Positions 1 to 6,666 are shown, counted from the stretch's first letter. The stretch is DNA of 10,723 nt from Bacteroidota bacterium (GCA_947457085.1 CANGUS010000039.1:1-10723); one strand, 5' to 3'. Program-made: numbers and translations. Notes: generated by a model from the letters alone, not told the origin.

Positions 1-30
1 TAGTTTTTTACAATAAAATAATAAACAAAT

Positions 31-57
31 CCCATACTGTAAAGTGTGGGATTTTTT
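31..57 (+). terminator. Intrinsic terminator of a gene lying left of the window
   Basis: A 7-bp stem (CCCATAC at 31-37 with GTGTGGG at 44-50, one G-T wobble) closes a 6-nt loop and is followed by a T-rich run at 52-57. This is the form of a Rho-independent terminator for plus-strand transcription. No coding sequence of the terminated gene is visible in the first 30 bases, so it must end left of the window. An A-rich left flank could let it work weakly on the other strand as well. Confidence 0.7.
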
Positions 58-160
58 ATAATGGATAATTAATTATTCAATAGATAAAGAAAAAAGGATG
101 GGTCAAGTTTTTTATTAGAGGTATACCTTAATTAATAATAATTTTGAGAGTCTATGATTT

Positions 161-168
161 TACCTTTG
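161..168 (+). promoter_or_regulatory. Lone Bacteroidota -7 promoter box (TAnnTTTG)
   Basis: TACCTTTG is a perfect match to the Bacteroidota -7 consensus TAnnTTTG. A TTTG at 143-146 could be the -33 element, but the 14-nt spacing is shorter than the usual roughly 19 nt. No gene follows: a terminator hairpin begins about 29 nt downstream. The remaining gene-free sequence from 61 to 246 shows no tRNA-like fold or coding region. It may drive a very short transcript or be a chance match. Confidence 0.35.
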
Positions 169-196
169 CAAGCGTTCTAGAAAATATGATAAAAAC

Positions 197-224
197 AAAA
201 GGGGTTACATTAGTAACCCCTTTT
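197..224 (-). terminator. Strong terminator downstream of the TM2-domain gene
   Basis: A perfect 12-bp stem (197-208 with 213-224, core GGGGTTAC/GTAACCCC) closes a 4-nt ATTA loop. Read on the minus strand it is followed by a T-rich tract (TTTTGTTTTTATC), the classic intrinsic terminator. It lies 22 nt past the stop codon of the minus-strand TM2 gene and is its obvious terminator. On the plus strand only four T follow the G/C part, so action there would be weaker. Confidence 0.85.
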
Positions 225-246
225 AAATAAGTAATTTTATTAATTT

Positions 247-684
247 TTAAAATGTTTTATCGTAACTACCGTCTTTAGGTTGTAAATCTCCTGTGATAAT
301 TCTGATTAAATCAATAATAGCCCAAATACCAAAACCGCCTGCTGTTAATAATTGAACAACTCCTTGCCATGTGTATCCTAAATAGAATCTGTGAATTCCG
401 ATACCACCTAAAAGAATACAAAGGATCAAAGCAATAACTTGGCTTTTACCTCCACCTCCATTAGATTGTTTTTGAGTTTGTGAGATAACTTGATTAGCTG
501 CTTCTTTTTCAAGTTGGCTTTGAGAAATGGAAGTAGTTGCTTCTTGATTTTGATTAGAAGTAACGATTTCTGTTTTTTGAGTTTTTTCTACAGGGAAAGC
601 AGCGTTCACTGTGGTAGAAATTGCAAAAAGTCCTAGTGCGATGGCTAAAGTAAAAGAGTACTTTAAAATGTTTTTCATATTCAT
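247..684 (-). CDS. TM2 domain-containing membrane protein with signal peptide
   Basis: The 145-residue protein starts with a signal sequence (about residues 1-28: short basic start, hydrophobic core, cleavage near VNA-A). A Gln/Ser/Thr-rich linker of about 45 residues and a GGGG hinge (77-80) follow. A C-terminal TM2 domain (about 81-131) has two membrane helices joined by the hallmark HRFYLG turn (98-103) and a WAIIDLIRI second helix. TM2 proteins are common in bacteria but their role is poorly known, so no function beyond an envelope membrane protein is given. The start is ATG at 684. A second ATG two codons on (678) would give MKNILK, an equally good signal start. The gene diverges from the secreted-protein gene across only 20 bp and ends in front of a strong hairpin terminator. 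Confidence 0.85.
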   Translation of the reverse strand: MNMKNILKYSFTLAIALGLFAISTTVNAAFPVEKTQKTEIVTSNQNQEATTSISQSQLEKEAANQVISQTQKQSNGGGGKSQVIALILCILLGGIGIHRFYLGYTWQGVVQLLTAGGFGIWAIIDLIRIITGDLQPKDGSYDKTF

Positions 685-692
685 AATTATAT

Positions 693-700
693 TAGTTTTG
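693..700 (+). promoter_or_regulatory. -7 promoter box 4 nt before the secreted-protein start
   Basis: TAGTTTTG is a perfect TAnnTTTG match, and its final G lies only 4 nt before the ATG at 705. If used as a normal -7 box, transcription would start at or next to the start codon, giving a leaderless or nearly leaderless mRNA. No clear -33 TTTG was found at normal spacing. On the opposite strand a one-mismatch box (TACATTTA, 709-702) could serve the divergent TM2 gene. Confidence 0.5.
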
Positions 701-704
701 GTAA

Positions 705-1622
705 ATGTATAAATTTTATTTTAAAAAAACACAAATTGTCAAATTTTTTTATTTTCTTATTTTTTTATTTTTTGTCTCAAAACCAAGTTTTTGTCAAACC
801 GCTAATTACGAATTTATTGGATCTTTATTATATAATAATATGAAAGATCATATCATTTATAAAGTAATGTTTACTGAGGTGAATGGTACGATTAGTGGAT
901 ATAGTATAACCGATTTAGGAGGTAAGTATGAAACTAAAACAGCTATAAAAGGCATATTAAATAAAAAAAATGGCAAAATAACATTCAATGAAACTAAGGT
1001 TATTTCTACAAAATATAAACAAGATGAAAGTAATTTATGCTTTGTAAATGCCAAATGTGTATTGAAAAATTTTGACAAAAAAACAGTTATAACAGGAACT
1101 TTTAATGGGTTTTATTTGAAAGACAAACTACTCTGTGCTTCCGGTAAAGTAATGCTCGTATCTTCTAAGAACTTATACCAAGATTTATTGAAAACAATGA
1201 ATTCTTTACCAGAAAATAATTTAAAAGATTCTATTCGAAAAATTACAGAATACTCCATGAAGCCGCTGAATGACATTAAAGAAGTAATTGAAGCTAAAGG
1301 AAATACTTTGGTTAGTTATCATTGGAAATCTGATACTGTTAAAATTACTACCTGGGATGATGCCGCTGATGATGGTGATATGATATCAATTACACAAAAT
1401 GGCGTCGAGATTATTGCTAATTATATCGTAACTCGTAAAAGAAAAGAAATAAAAATTCCTTTAAAAAAGGGAATAAAAAATGTTTTTAAGATTACCGCCA
1501 TCAATGTAGGAGCCTATCAACCCAATACGGCAAAAATTTTATTTACAGACAAACAAGACAGTAAGTTATTTATGACATACTTGTCTAAAGGAGAATTTTT
1601 TGAAGTAAATGTTGAAAAATGA
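705..1622 (+). CDS. Secreted hypothetical protein, two beta-rich regions
   Basis: The 305-residue protein has an N-terminal signal peptide (basic start, Phe-rich hydrophobic core, likely cut near residues 29-31, FCQ). Residues about 35-150 have the pattern of Bacteroidota secreted proteins with GYSITD and I-G-pattern strands. Residues about 205-303 form a second beta-rich region with WDDAADDGD (217-225), an NG turn and PNTA (273-276). This resembles a recurring C-terminal region in Bacteroidota exported proteins (WDD..EDGD...PPNTA), recalled from family patterns and not from a search. No catalytic motif is evident, so binding or structural roles are more likely than enzymatic ones. The ATG at 705 follows a promoter box. 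The stop is TGA, the only accepted TGA stop in the window, and a TAG follows two codons later in frame. It converges on pyrH with no terminator between. Confidence 0.85.
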   Translation: MYKFYFKKTQIVKFFYFLIFLFFVSKPSFCQTANYEFIGSLLYNNMKDHIIYKVMFTEVNGTISGYSITDLGGKYETKTAIKGILNKKNGKITFNETKVISTKYKQDESNLCFVNAKCVLKNFDKKTVITGTFNGFYLKDKLLCASGKVMLVSSKNLYQDLLKTMNSLPENNLKDSIRKITEYSMKPLNDIKEVIEAKGNTLVSYHWKSDTVKITTWDDAADDGDMISITQNGVEIIANYIVTRKRKEIKIPLKKGIKNVFKITAINVGAYQPNTAKILFTDKQDSKLFMTYLSKGEFFEVNVEK

Positions 1623-1624
1623 AA

Positions 1625-2338
1625 CTAGTCTTTTACAACAGTTCCAATTGATTCTCCAGAAATAATACGCAATAAGTTGCCTGCGGTATTCATATCAAAT
1701 ACAATGATAGGCATTTTATTTTCCTGACAAAGTGTGAAAGCAGTCATGTCCATTACTTTTAAGTTTTTGCTAATGGCATCATTGAAAGAGATATCAGAAA
1801 ATTTTACTGCATTCGGATTTTTTTCAGGATCAGAATCATAAATTCCATCCACACGAGTCCCTTTTAAAATTGCATCAGCACTCATTTCTACTGCACGAAG
1901 AGAACCTGCTGTGTCTGTAGTGAAATAAGGATTACCTGTTCCTGCTCCAAAAATTACAACGCGTCCTTTTTCTAAATGACGCAATGCTTTTCTACGAATG
2001 TATGGCTCAGCCACTTGATCCATTTTGATGGCACTTTGTAAACGAGTTTGTACACCTACTTTTTCAAGCATGCTCTGCATGGCTACCCCATTGATAACAG
2101 TTGCCAACATACCCATATAATCGCCTTGCGCACGTTCAATACCTGTTTCTTTTTCATTCATGCCACGATAAATATTTCCACCCCCAATTACCAGTGCTAC
2201 TTGAACGCCTATATCGGTAATTGATTTAATATCCATTGCATATTGCAATAGCATTTGAGGATCTAAACCGAAGTTTTTATCACCCATCAAACTTTCACCT
2301 GATAATTTTAGTAGTACTCTTTTATATTTTGGAAGCAT
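1625..2338 (-). CDS. pyrH: UMP kinase (uridylate kinase)
   Basis: PyrH phosphorylates UMP to UDP with ATP, a required step in pyrimidine nucleotide synthesis. It is a cytoplasmic, usually hexameric enzyme of the amino acid kinase fold. The 237 residues match the usual length. Visible motifs are KLSGES (11-16), the glycine-rich VIGGGN..RG (50-59), FGAGTGNPYFTTDTA (about 131-145) for nucleotide binding, and VDGIYDSDP (about 165-173). The ATG at 2338 gives the standard KRVLLKLSGE start. A perfect TAnnTTTG box lies 18 nt upstream in the 68-bp gap after moaE, so it probably has its own promoter as well as possible read-through. The usual neighbour frr does not follow. Instead the next gene is convergent. 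Its TAG stop shares a CTAG palindrome with a plus-strand TAG. Confidence 0.97.
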   Translation of the reverse strand: MLPKYKRVLLKLSGESLMGDKNFGLDPQMLLQYAMDIKSITDIGVQVALVIGGGNIYRGMNEKETGIERAQGDYMGMLATVINGVAMQSMLEKVGVQTRLQSAIKMDQVAEPYIRRKALRHLEKGRVVIFGAGTGNPYFTTDTAGSLRAVEMSADAILKGTRVDGIYDSDPEKNPNAVKFSDISFNDAISKNLKVMDMTAFTLCQENKMPIIVFDMNTAGNLLRIISGESIGTVVKD

Positions 2339-2355
2339 GAATTTTTAGATTTCGA

Positions 2356-2363
2356 CAAAGATA
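2356..2363 (-). promoter_or_regulatory. -7 promoter box upstream of pyrH
   Basis: On the minus strand 2363-2356 reads TATCTTTG, a perfect TAnnTTTG. It leaves 17 nt between its last base and the pyrH ATG, so a short leader of around 12-14 nt is expected. No convincing -33 TTTG was found at standard spacing. The 68-bp gap is the longest between genes in the minus-strand run. Confidence 0.5.
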
Positions 2364-2406
2364 GTATTCGATGTTTGATGTTGGTAGTTTGGGATGGATT
2401 TTTTTA

Positions 2407-2850
2407 TTAAGTATTCACTTTCCAAATACCATCTTCATCGCTAAACATTTCTTTACCCCAAACAGGTGCTTCTTTTTTTATTTGCTCAACAATGTCTTCA
2501 CATGCATTAATGGCGTCTTTTCGATGGGGTGATGATGTAAATACAAACAAACATATTTCACCTGCTTTTACTATCCCTGTACTATGATAAATATGCATAC
2601 AAGTCAAATGGTATTTTTGAAACATAGCCTCTCGTATTGAATGAAAAATGGTATTTGCCATTTCTTCATAACAGGAATAATCTATCGCGATTACTTCTTT
2701 CGTATCTATCAAATCATTTCTCACTTGCCCTAAAAAAATGCTGTGTGCACCTATGTCTTTTTTAGATTGATGTTTGGCAATACTATTTCCAATAAATTCA
2801 GGTGATATGGCACCTTGTATGAACACTTGCTTTGTTTTTTTTTCACTCAT
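2407..2850 (-). CDS. moaE: Molybdopterin synthase catalytic (large) subunit
   Basis: MoaE, with thiocarboxylated MoaD, converts cyclic pyranopterin monophosphate to molybdopterin by adding the dithiolene sulfurs. The 147-residue length is normal. Motifs seen: FLGQVRND with Arg44, DYSCYEEMA (58-65) matching the family YEAY region, SPHRKDA (107-113) and IKKEAPVWGKE (124-134), which carries the family's active-site lysines. The ATG at 2850 lies 9 nt after the moeB stop, so the genes are probably co-transcribed and coupled. It is the last gene of the molybdenum cofactor block. The protein sequence shows nothing broken. Confidence 0.95.
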   Translation of the reverse strand: MSEKKTKQVFIQGAISPEFIGNSIAKHQSKKDIGAHSIFLGQVRNDLIDTKEVIAIDYSCYEEMANTIFHSIREAMFQKYHLTCMHIYHSTGIVKAGEICLFVFTSSPHRKDAINACEDIVEQIKKEAPVWGKEMFSDEDGIWKVNT

Positions 2851-2859
2851 ATCTATTTT

Positions 2860-3891
2860 TTATTTCATCGAAAAATATTTCACAATGCCTCCTTTTAAAT
2901 GAGACACTTGCTGAAAATCAAATTCATCTTGTAAGCGTTCTGCCGCTTCTAAACTTCGAATACCTGCATGGCAAAACAATACAATTTCTTTTTCTTTATT
3001 TAATAAATGTATATTTTCTTTTAAAGTAGGCAACGGTATTTGTGTACAATTAAAATCAACTTTTGGCAGTTCAGTTTCATTTCTCACATCAATGAGTTGA
3101 ACCAAAGGGTTATTTATTTTTTCAATAAATTCTTCTACATTCAAATCAATAATTGTATTGCCTAACATCGGACTTCTCATATCGGACAGCTTTTTGGAGA
3201 TTTTTATTTTTATAGTTTCGTATTTTATTACATTGAGATACAGCATTTCATTGTATAAATAATCTTGTTGTTCAGTAATTAATTTAATGGTTTCTAAAGC
3301 TTGCACAGAACCTAATATACCCAATACTGCGCCCATTGCTCCAGCTTCTTCACATCGCATGGCTTGTTTGGGTGGCGTTGGAAATATATCCCTCAAATTA
3401 ATCTTTGCATCATCCATTTTAAAAACAGCTACTTGTCCTTCAAATTGATAATTGGCCCCAAATATTAATGGTTTTGATAATTCAACACAAACATCATTGA
3501 TTAAATACCTTGTATTAAAATTATCGGTACAATCTATCACAACATCATATTTTGATATGATCTCTTTGGCATTTTTTCCATCTAAAAAAAAAGAAAATGA
3601 ATTTATTTCTGTAGATGGATGTATGTCTTTTAATTTTTCTTTCGCAGTGACTGCTTTATTTTTTCCTATATCATTTGTCGTAAACAAAATTTGACGCTGA
3701 AGATTTGATATATCTATTATGTCACCATCCACTATGCCAATTAACCCAATGCCAGAAGAAACTAAATATTGTAAACAAGGACAACCCAAACCACCAGCAC
3801 CAATGACCAATACTTTACTGTTCAACAATTTTTGTTGAGCAGCTTCGCCATAATTTGGAAGTATAGTTTGTCGATGAAATCGTAGATTCAT
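2860..3891 (-). CDS. moeB: MoeB-type adenylyltransferase fused to rhodanese (MOCS3/Uba4-like)
   Basis: An E1-like enzyme that adenylates the C-terminal Gly of MoaD. The rhodanese tail should then pass on sulfur to make the thiocarboxylate. From the ATG at 3891 it is 343 residues. The Rossmann loop GAGGLG is at 31-36, with DGD (55-57), NLQRQ (63-67), K77/K79 and CTDN (121-124). C180 lies in RCEEAG, where the MoeB/Uba4 thioester Cys sits. The rhodanese domain spans about 235-343 with active loop CHAGIRS (Cys307). Zinc-binding CxxC pairs usual in MoeB are absent: the YRCLFP-like site reads LRDIFP and no later CxxC is seen. A GTG at 3912 would add seven residues and overlap moaD, but the ATG gives the canonical RFHRQTILP start. 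ThiF for thiamine is an alternative, but the moaD and moaE neighbours favour MoeB. Confidence 0.92.
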   Translation of the reverse strand: MNLRFHRQTILPNYGEAAQQKLLNSKVLVIGAGGLGCPCLQYLVSSGIGLIGIVDGDIIDISNLQRQILFTTNDIGKNKAVTAKEKLKDIHPSTEINSFSFFLDGKNAKEIISKYDVVIDCTDNFNTRYLINDVCVELSKPLIFGANYQFEGQVAVFKMDDAKINLRDIFPTPPKQAMRCEEAGAMGAVLGILGSVQALETIKLITEQQDYLYNEMLYLNVIKYETIKIKISKKLSDMRSPMLGNTIIDLNVEEFIEKINNPLVQLIDVRNETELPKVDFNCTQIPLPTLKENIHLLNKEKEIVLFCHAGIRSLEAAERLQDEFDFQQVSHLKGGIVKYFSMK

Positions 3892-3904
3892 ATAAATACA
3901 ACTT

Positions 3905-4144
3905 TTATCCACCTGAAAAAGGGGGTAACAAAGCTATTTCAGCATTTTGATTAATGATAACATTTTCATGGGTTATTTTTTGGTTGATTGCAAATACAAA
4001 CTCTTTATTTACTAACAGGGGAAATTGTAAAAACAATTCATCTCTTAATTCAAAAAATGTAGTCTTGAAATCAATCCATATTTCTTGAGTATTGGCTAGT
4101 TCAGACAAATTGCCGAAAAGTTTTATTTTAATTTTATTGTCCAT
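3905..4144 (-). CDS. moaD: Molybdopterin synthase sulfur carrier subunit
   Basis: A small ubiquitin-fold protein that carries sulfur as a C-terminal thiocarboxylate and inserts its tail into MoaE. The protein ends PPFSGG, the required Gly-Gly terminus. It opens with the family pattern IKIKLFGNLSELA and has LLVNKEFVFAINQ in the middle. With ATG at 4144 it is 79 residues, normal for MoaD. An in-frame TTG at 4153 would add only MKH and is less likely. The start overlaps the end of mobA by 11 bp, and its stop is 13 nt before the moeB ATG, which fits a coupled operon. Confidence 0.93.
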   Translation of the reverse strand: MDNKIKIKLFGNLSELANTQEIWIDFKTTFFELRDELFLQFPLLVNKEFVFAINQKITHENVIINQNAEIALLPPFSGG

Positions 4145-4700
4145 GTGCTTCAATATCTTTTAACGAATTAAAATTACTAAACAATAGTGGATTCTCCTTT
4201 TGTAATTCGTTGCCATCAATCAAATGGGTATTAAATTTAGAAATGAAAGTACTCAACTTTCGCTCACCTTTTATTAATTCATTTCGCCATTTTTCTTTAC
4301 AAGATGAATGATATACACCAATTAGGGCTTCTGGATAATTGTTTAACAACGGAACAGCAATGTCATAATTATTACTTGCTGTGATTATCTTTTGAATAGA
4401 CACAACATCTATAAAAGGCATATCACAACTCACTAAAATATTTTTTTCGTGCTTGCTATGCTGTAACATTGTATCTATGCCCCCTGCAGGTCCTACCTCT
4501 TTTATTATATCCTTTATACATTCAAATCCAAATTTTGTATGATTGTCATGATTGGATAGAATAAAAATATTGGGTGAAATAAGGGCTACTATATCAATCA
4601 CATGTTGTATCAATTGTTTTCCATGAAATAATGTAGTGGCTTTATCACTTCCCATTCGAGAACTTTTACCACCCGCTAAAATGTAGATGCTTACATTCAT
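4134..4700 (-). CDS. mobA: Molybdenum cofactor guanylyltransferase
   Basis: MobA transfers GMP from GTP to molybdenum cofactor to form the guanine dinucleotide form used by DMSO-reductase-family enzymes such as nitrate and formate enzymes. The 188 residues show the nucleotidyltransferase signature LAGGKSSRMGSDK (8-20), GPAGGI (70-75) for the guanine and ribose region, CDMPF (92-96) with the metal-binding Asp93, and NFNSLKD near the C-terminus where the family has N-(I/V/F)-N-(T/S)-P/L-x-D. The ATG at 4700 follows the TSUP stop with no gap (TAAATG), so the two are very likely translated from one message. Its presence suggests the host has at least one MGD-type molybdoenzyme, though none is in view. 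Confidence 0.94.
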   Translation of the reverse strand: MNVSIYILAGGKSSRMGSDKATTLFHGKQLIQHVIDIVALISPNIFILSNHDNHTKFGFECIKDIIKEVGPAGGIDTMLQHSKHEKNILVSCDMPFIDVVSIQKIITASNNYDIAVPLLNNYPEALIGVYHSSCKEKWRNELIKGERKLSTFISKFNTHLIDGNELQKENPLLFSNFNSLKDIEAHGQ

Positions 4701-5429
4701 TTACACCAAAATTAATTTGATAGATGCGATTATCAACACAAAAGCCAATACTTTTTTTAGCATAGCATTGGATACAAAATGAGAACCTATCATGGAACCG
4801 ATTACACCACCAATAATGGCAATGGAGGCCATGATAATCATTTCAGAGGAATACGTAAACCCTTTTTGAAATATAGCAAAAAGTCCTGCGATGGAATTTA
4901 CAAAAATAAACAAGGCGCTGATCCCTGAGGTGGTTTTTATATCACTCCATTTCATTAATAATAAGAATGGAGATAAAATAATACCCCCACCAATACCTAT
5001 TAATCCTGAAATAAATCCAATAATCGCTCCTGTGATCATTAAATAATAGTAGTTTGCTTCAATGATTTTTTCATTGTCTTTTTGGTCAATAAAAAAACGA
5101 ATGGAAGTAAAGAATAAAAGGATACCTAAAATTATTTTATAATATTTATCCGAGATTGAAAAAGTACCACCTAAATAAGCAAATGGAATTGAACCTAATA
5201 TGAGGTATAAAAATAAATTCCAATTAAAAAATCCTTTTTTATAAAATGAAAGAAAAGCAATGAGAGAAACAACACAATTTAACGTCAATGCAACAGGCTT
5301 TGCTGTTATTTGCGAGATGCCCCAAATTCCCATTAATGCTAAATAACCTGATGCGCCACCATGGCCCACACTCGCATAAAGGAATGCGATGATAAACAAA
5401 ACACTAAAAAATAAAATTCCAATTTCCAT
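4701..5429 (-). CDS. TSUP (TauE/SafE) family membrane transporter
   Basis: A 242-residue integral membrane protein with about eight hydrophobic segments in two homologous halves. The N-terminal half carries SVGHGGASGYLALMG (about 20-34), and the C-terminal half has the repeated GLIGIGGGIILSP (about 141-153), both hallmarks of PF01925. Family members move sulfite, sulfoacetate, thiosulfate and other small anions, and the direction is often unknown. It sits inside the molybdenum cofactor block, 45 nt after moeA and directly abutting mobA, so a role there (for example sulfur anion or molybdate handling) is an inference from position only. The 45-nt gap contains a one-mismatch promoter box (CATCTTTG on the minus strand), too weak to call. 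Confidence 0.9.
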   Translation of the reverse strand: MEIGILFFSVLFIIAFLYASVGHGGASGYLALMGIWGISQITAKPVALTLNCVVSLIAFLSFYKKGFFNWNLFLYLILGSIPFAYLGGTFSISDKYYKIILGILLFFTSIRFFIDQKDNEKIIEANYYYLMITGAIIGFISGLIGIGGGIILSPFLLLMKWSDIKTTSGISALFIFVNSIAGLFAIFQKGFTYSSEMIIMASIAIIGGVIGSMIGSHFVSNAMLKKVLAFVLIIASIKLILV

Positions 5430-5474
5430 AATTTTTATCTACCTATGTATGAATTTACAAAGATGCACAAAGTA

Positions 5475-6659
5475 TTAAAAAGGAAGCAAGTATGCCCTTA
5501 CCAATTCCCCTTTTTCAACTATTTCTTTTTCAGCATCAATTTCAACTAAGGCATTCGCTACTGCAAACGAGTTCATTTTATACGACTCTTGATGGTCTAA
5601 TATTTCTACTGAATTTTCATGGATAATTGCTTTTAAGAAATGGGTTAATCCTGCTTTTTTACAATAACTATTAGAAATGGGTAAATTTATTTTCAGTAAA
5701 TCCACAGAAGAAAATCCCATGTATTGGCGCAATGCAGGATACACATATTGATAAAAACAAGTGAGTACTGAAGCTGGATTTCCCGGTAAACCAAAAATAT
5801 ATTTATTTTCTTTTTGGCCAAATAATAAGGGCTTTCCAGGTTTTTGTTTGAGTTTATGAAATATAATTTCAACTTTATTTTGTTGCAAGGATTCCAACAC
5901 AAAATCATAATCGCCAACAGAAACTCCTCCTGTTATGAATAAAAAATTGCATTGTGTAAGTGCCTTTTCAATCGCTGTCCTAGTTTTTTCTAAATCATCA
6001 TCTACCCTATAAATTTCTGTAACTTCTACATGCATTTGTTTGAGTACATGAACTAAGCTAAATGAATTGCTTTCAAATACTTTTCCATCTTGCAAGGGCT
6101 CACCCAATTTCAATAGTTCTTTCCCGGTATTTAAAATACAAATTTGAGGTTTTTGAAAAACATTTATTTTTTCTATTCCCAAATTTGCCAGCAATGAAAT
6201 TGTACCTGCTTGAAGCGAAGTACCTTTTTTTAAAATGAAATCATTATATTTACATTGAGATCCTATGGCTCTTATATTAGAGTTGAAAGTAGCAAGGGGT
6301 ATATTGATATTTTTAGAATTTGTTATTTCAATGTGCTCTTGTTGCACCACGGTATCTGCTCCATCAGGTACTTTCGCACCAGTAAAAATTCTGATTGCTT
6401 TTCCTTTTTCTAAATCGATATTTTTATTATCTCCTGCTTGTATTTCATCTTGAATGATAAAACAATTGGATTTTAAAAAGTCTTCATAACGAATGGCATA
6501 ACCATCCATTGCAGATTGACGAAACGAAGGAAAATGGATAGGCGCTAAAATATCATTTGCCAATGCATATCCAACAGCTTTATCAATTTCTATTTCAATA
6601 ATGGTGTTGTTAGAAATTGTTTCTTGAATCAATTTTTTTCCTTCGCAAACTGGAATCAT
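5475..6659 (-). CDS. moeA: Molybdopterin molybdenumtransferase
   Basis: MoeA inserts molybdate into adenylylated molybdopterin to give active cofactor. The 394-residue length is typical. Domain markers in order: SAMDGYAIR (49-57), the GAKVPDGADTVVQQE stretch (about 93-107), ILNTGKEL (about 173-180), the MPT-binding-domain loop FITGGVSVGDYDFV (about 241-254) and LPGNPASV (about 292-299), then the C-terminal beta-barrel domain. The motifs look intact, so it should be active. The ATG at 6659 is 7 nt past the lipoprotein stop, too close for a separate promoter. MoeA normally needs an adenylylated substrate made by MogA or a Cnx1G-like protein, which is not encoded in the window. Confidence 0.96.
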   Translation of the reverse strand: MIPVCEGKKLIQETISNNTIIEIEIDKAVGYALANDILAPIHFPSFRQSAMDGYAIRYEDFLKSNCFIIQDEIQAGDNKNIDLEKGKAIRIFTGAKVPDGADTVVQQEHIEITNSKNINIPLATFNSNIRAIGSQCKYNDFILKKGTSLQAGTISLLANLGIEKINVFQKPQICILNTGKELLKLGEPLQDGKVFESNSFSLVHVLKQMHVEVTEIYRVDDDLEKTRTAIEKALTQCNFLFITGGVSVGDYDFVLESLQQNKVEIIFHKLKQKPGKPLLFGQKENKYIFGLPGNPASVLTCFYQYVYPALRQYMGFSSVDLLKINLPISNSYCKKAGLTHFLKAIIHENSVEILDHQESYKMNSFAVANALVEIDAEKEIVEKGELVRAYLLPF

Positions 6660-6666
6660 ACCCTTA

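Noticed and set aside
61..160. Possible gene or RNA in the left gene-free stretch
   Set aside because: Reading frames are very short, and no tRNA cloverleaf, riboswitch-like fold or repeat was recognized.
857..1078. Minus-strand open frame inside the secreted-protein gene
   Set aside because: It is antisense to a gene with a signal peptide and family-like pattern, and has no recognizable protein features of its own.
2370..2392. Short GATGTT-type direct repeat in the moaE-pyrH gap
   Set aside because: Too short and imperfect to support an operator or other function.
2832..3694. Plus-strand open frames within moaE and moeB
   Set aside because: They are antisense to well-conserved molybdenum cofactor genes and lack promoter or protein motifs.
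3892..3912. GTG start for moeB at 3912
   Set aside because: It adds seven residues not typical of the family and overlaps the moaD end, whereas the ATG at 3891 gives the canonical N-terminus.
5693..5917. Minus-strand frame overlapping moeA, and the plus-strand frame at 6265-6453
   Set aside because: Both lie in other frames of an intact moeA with conserved motifs throughout.
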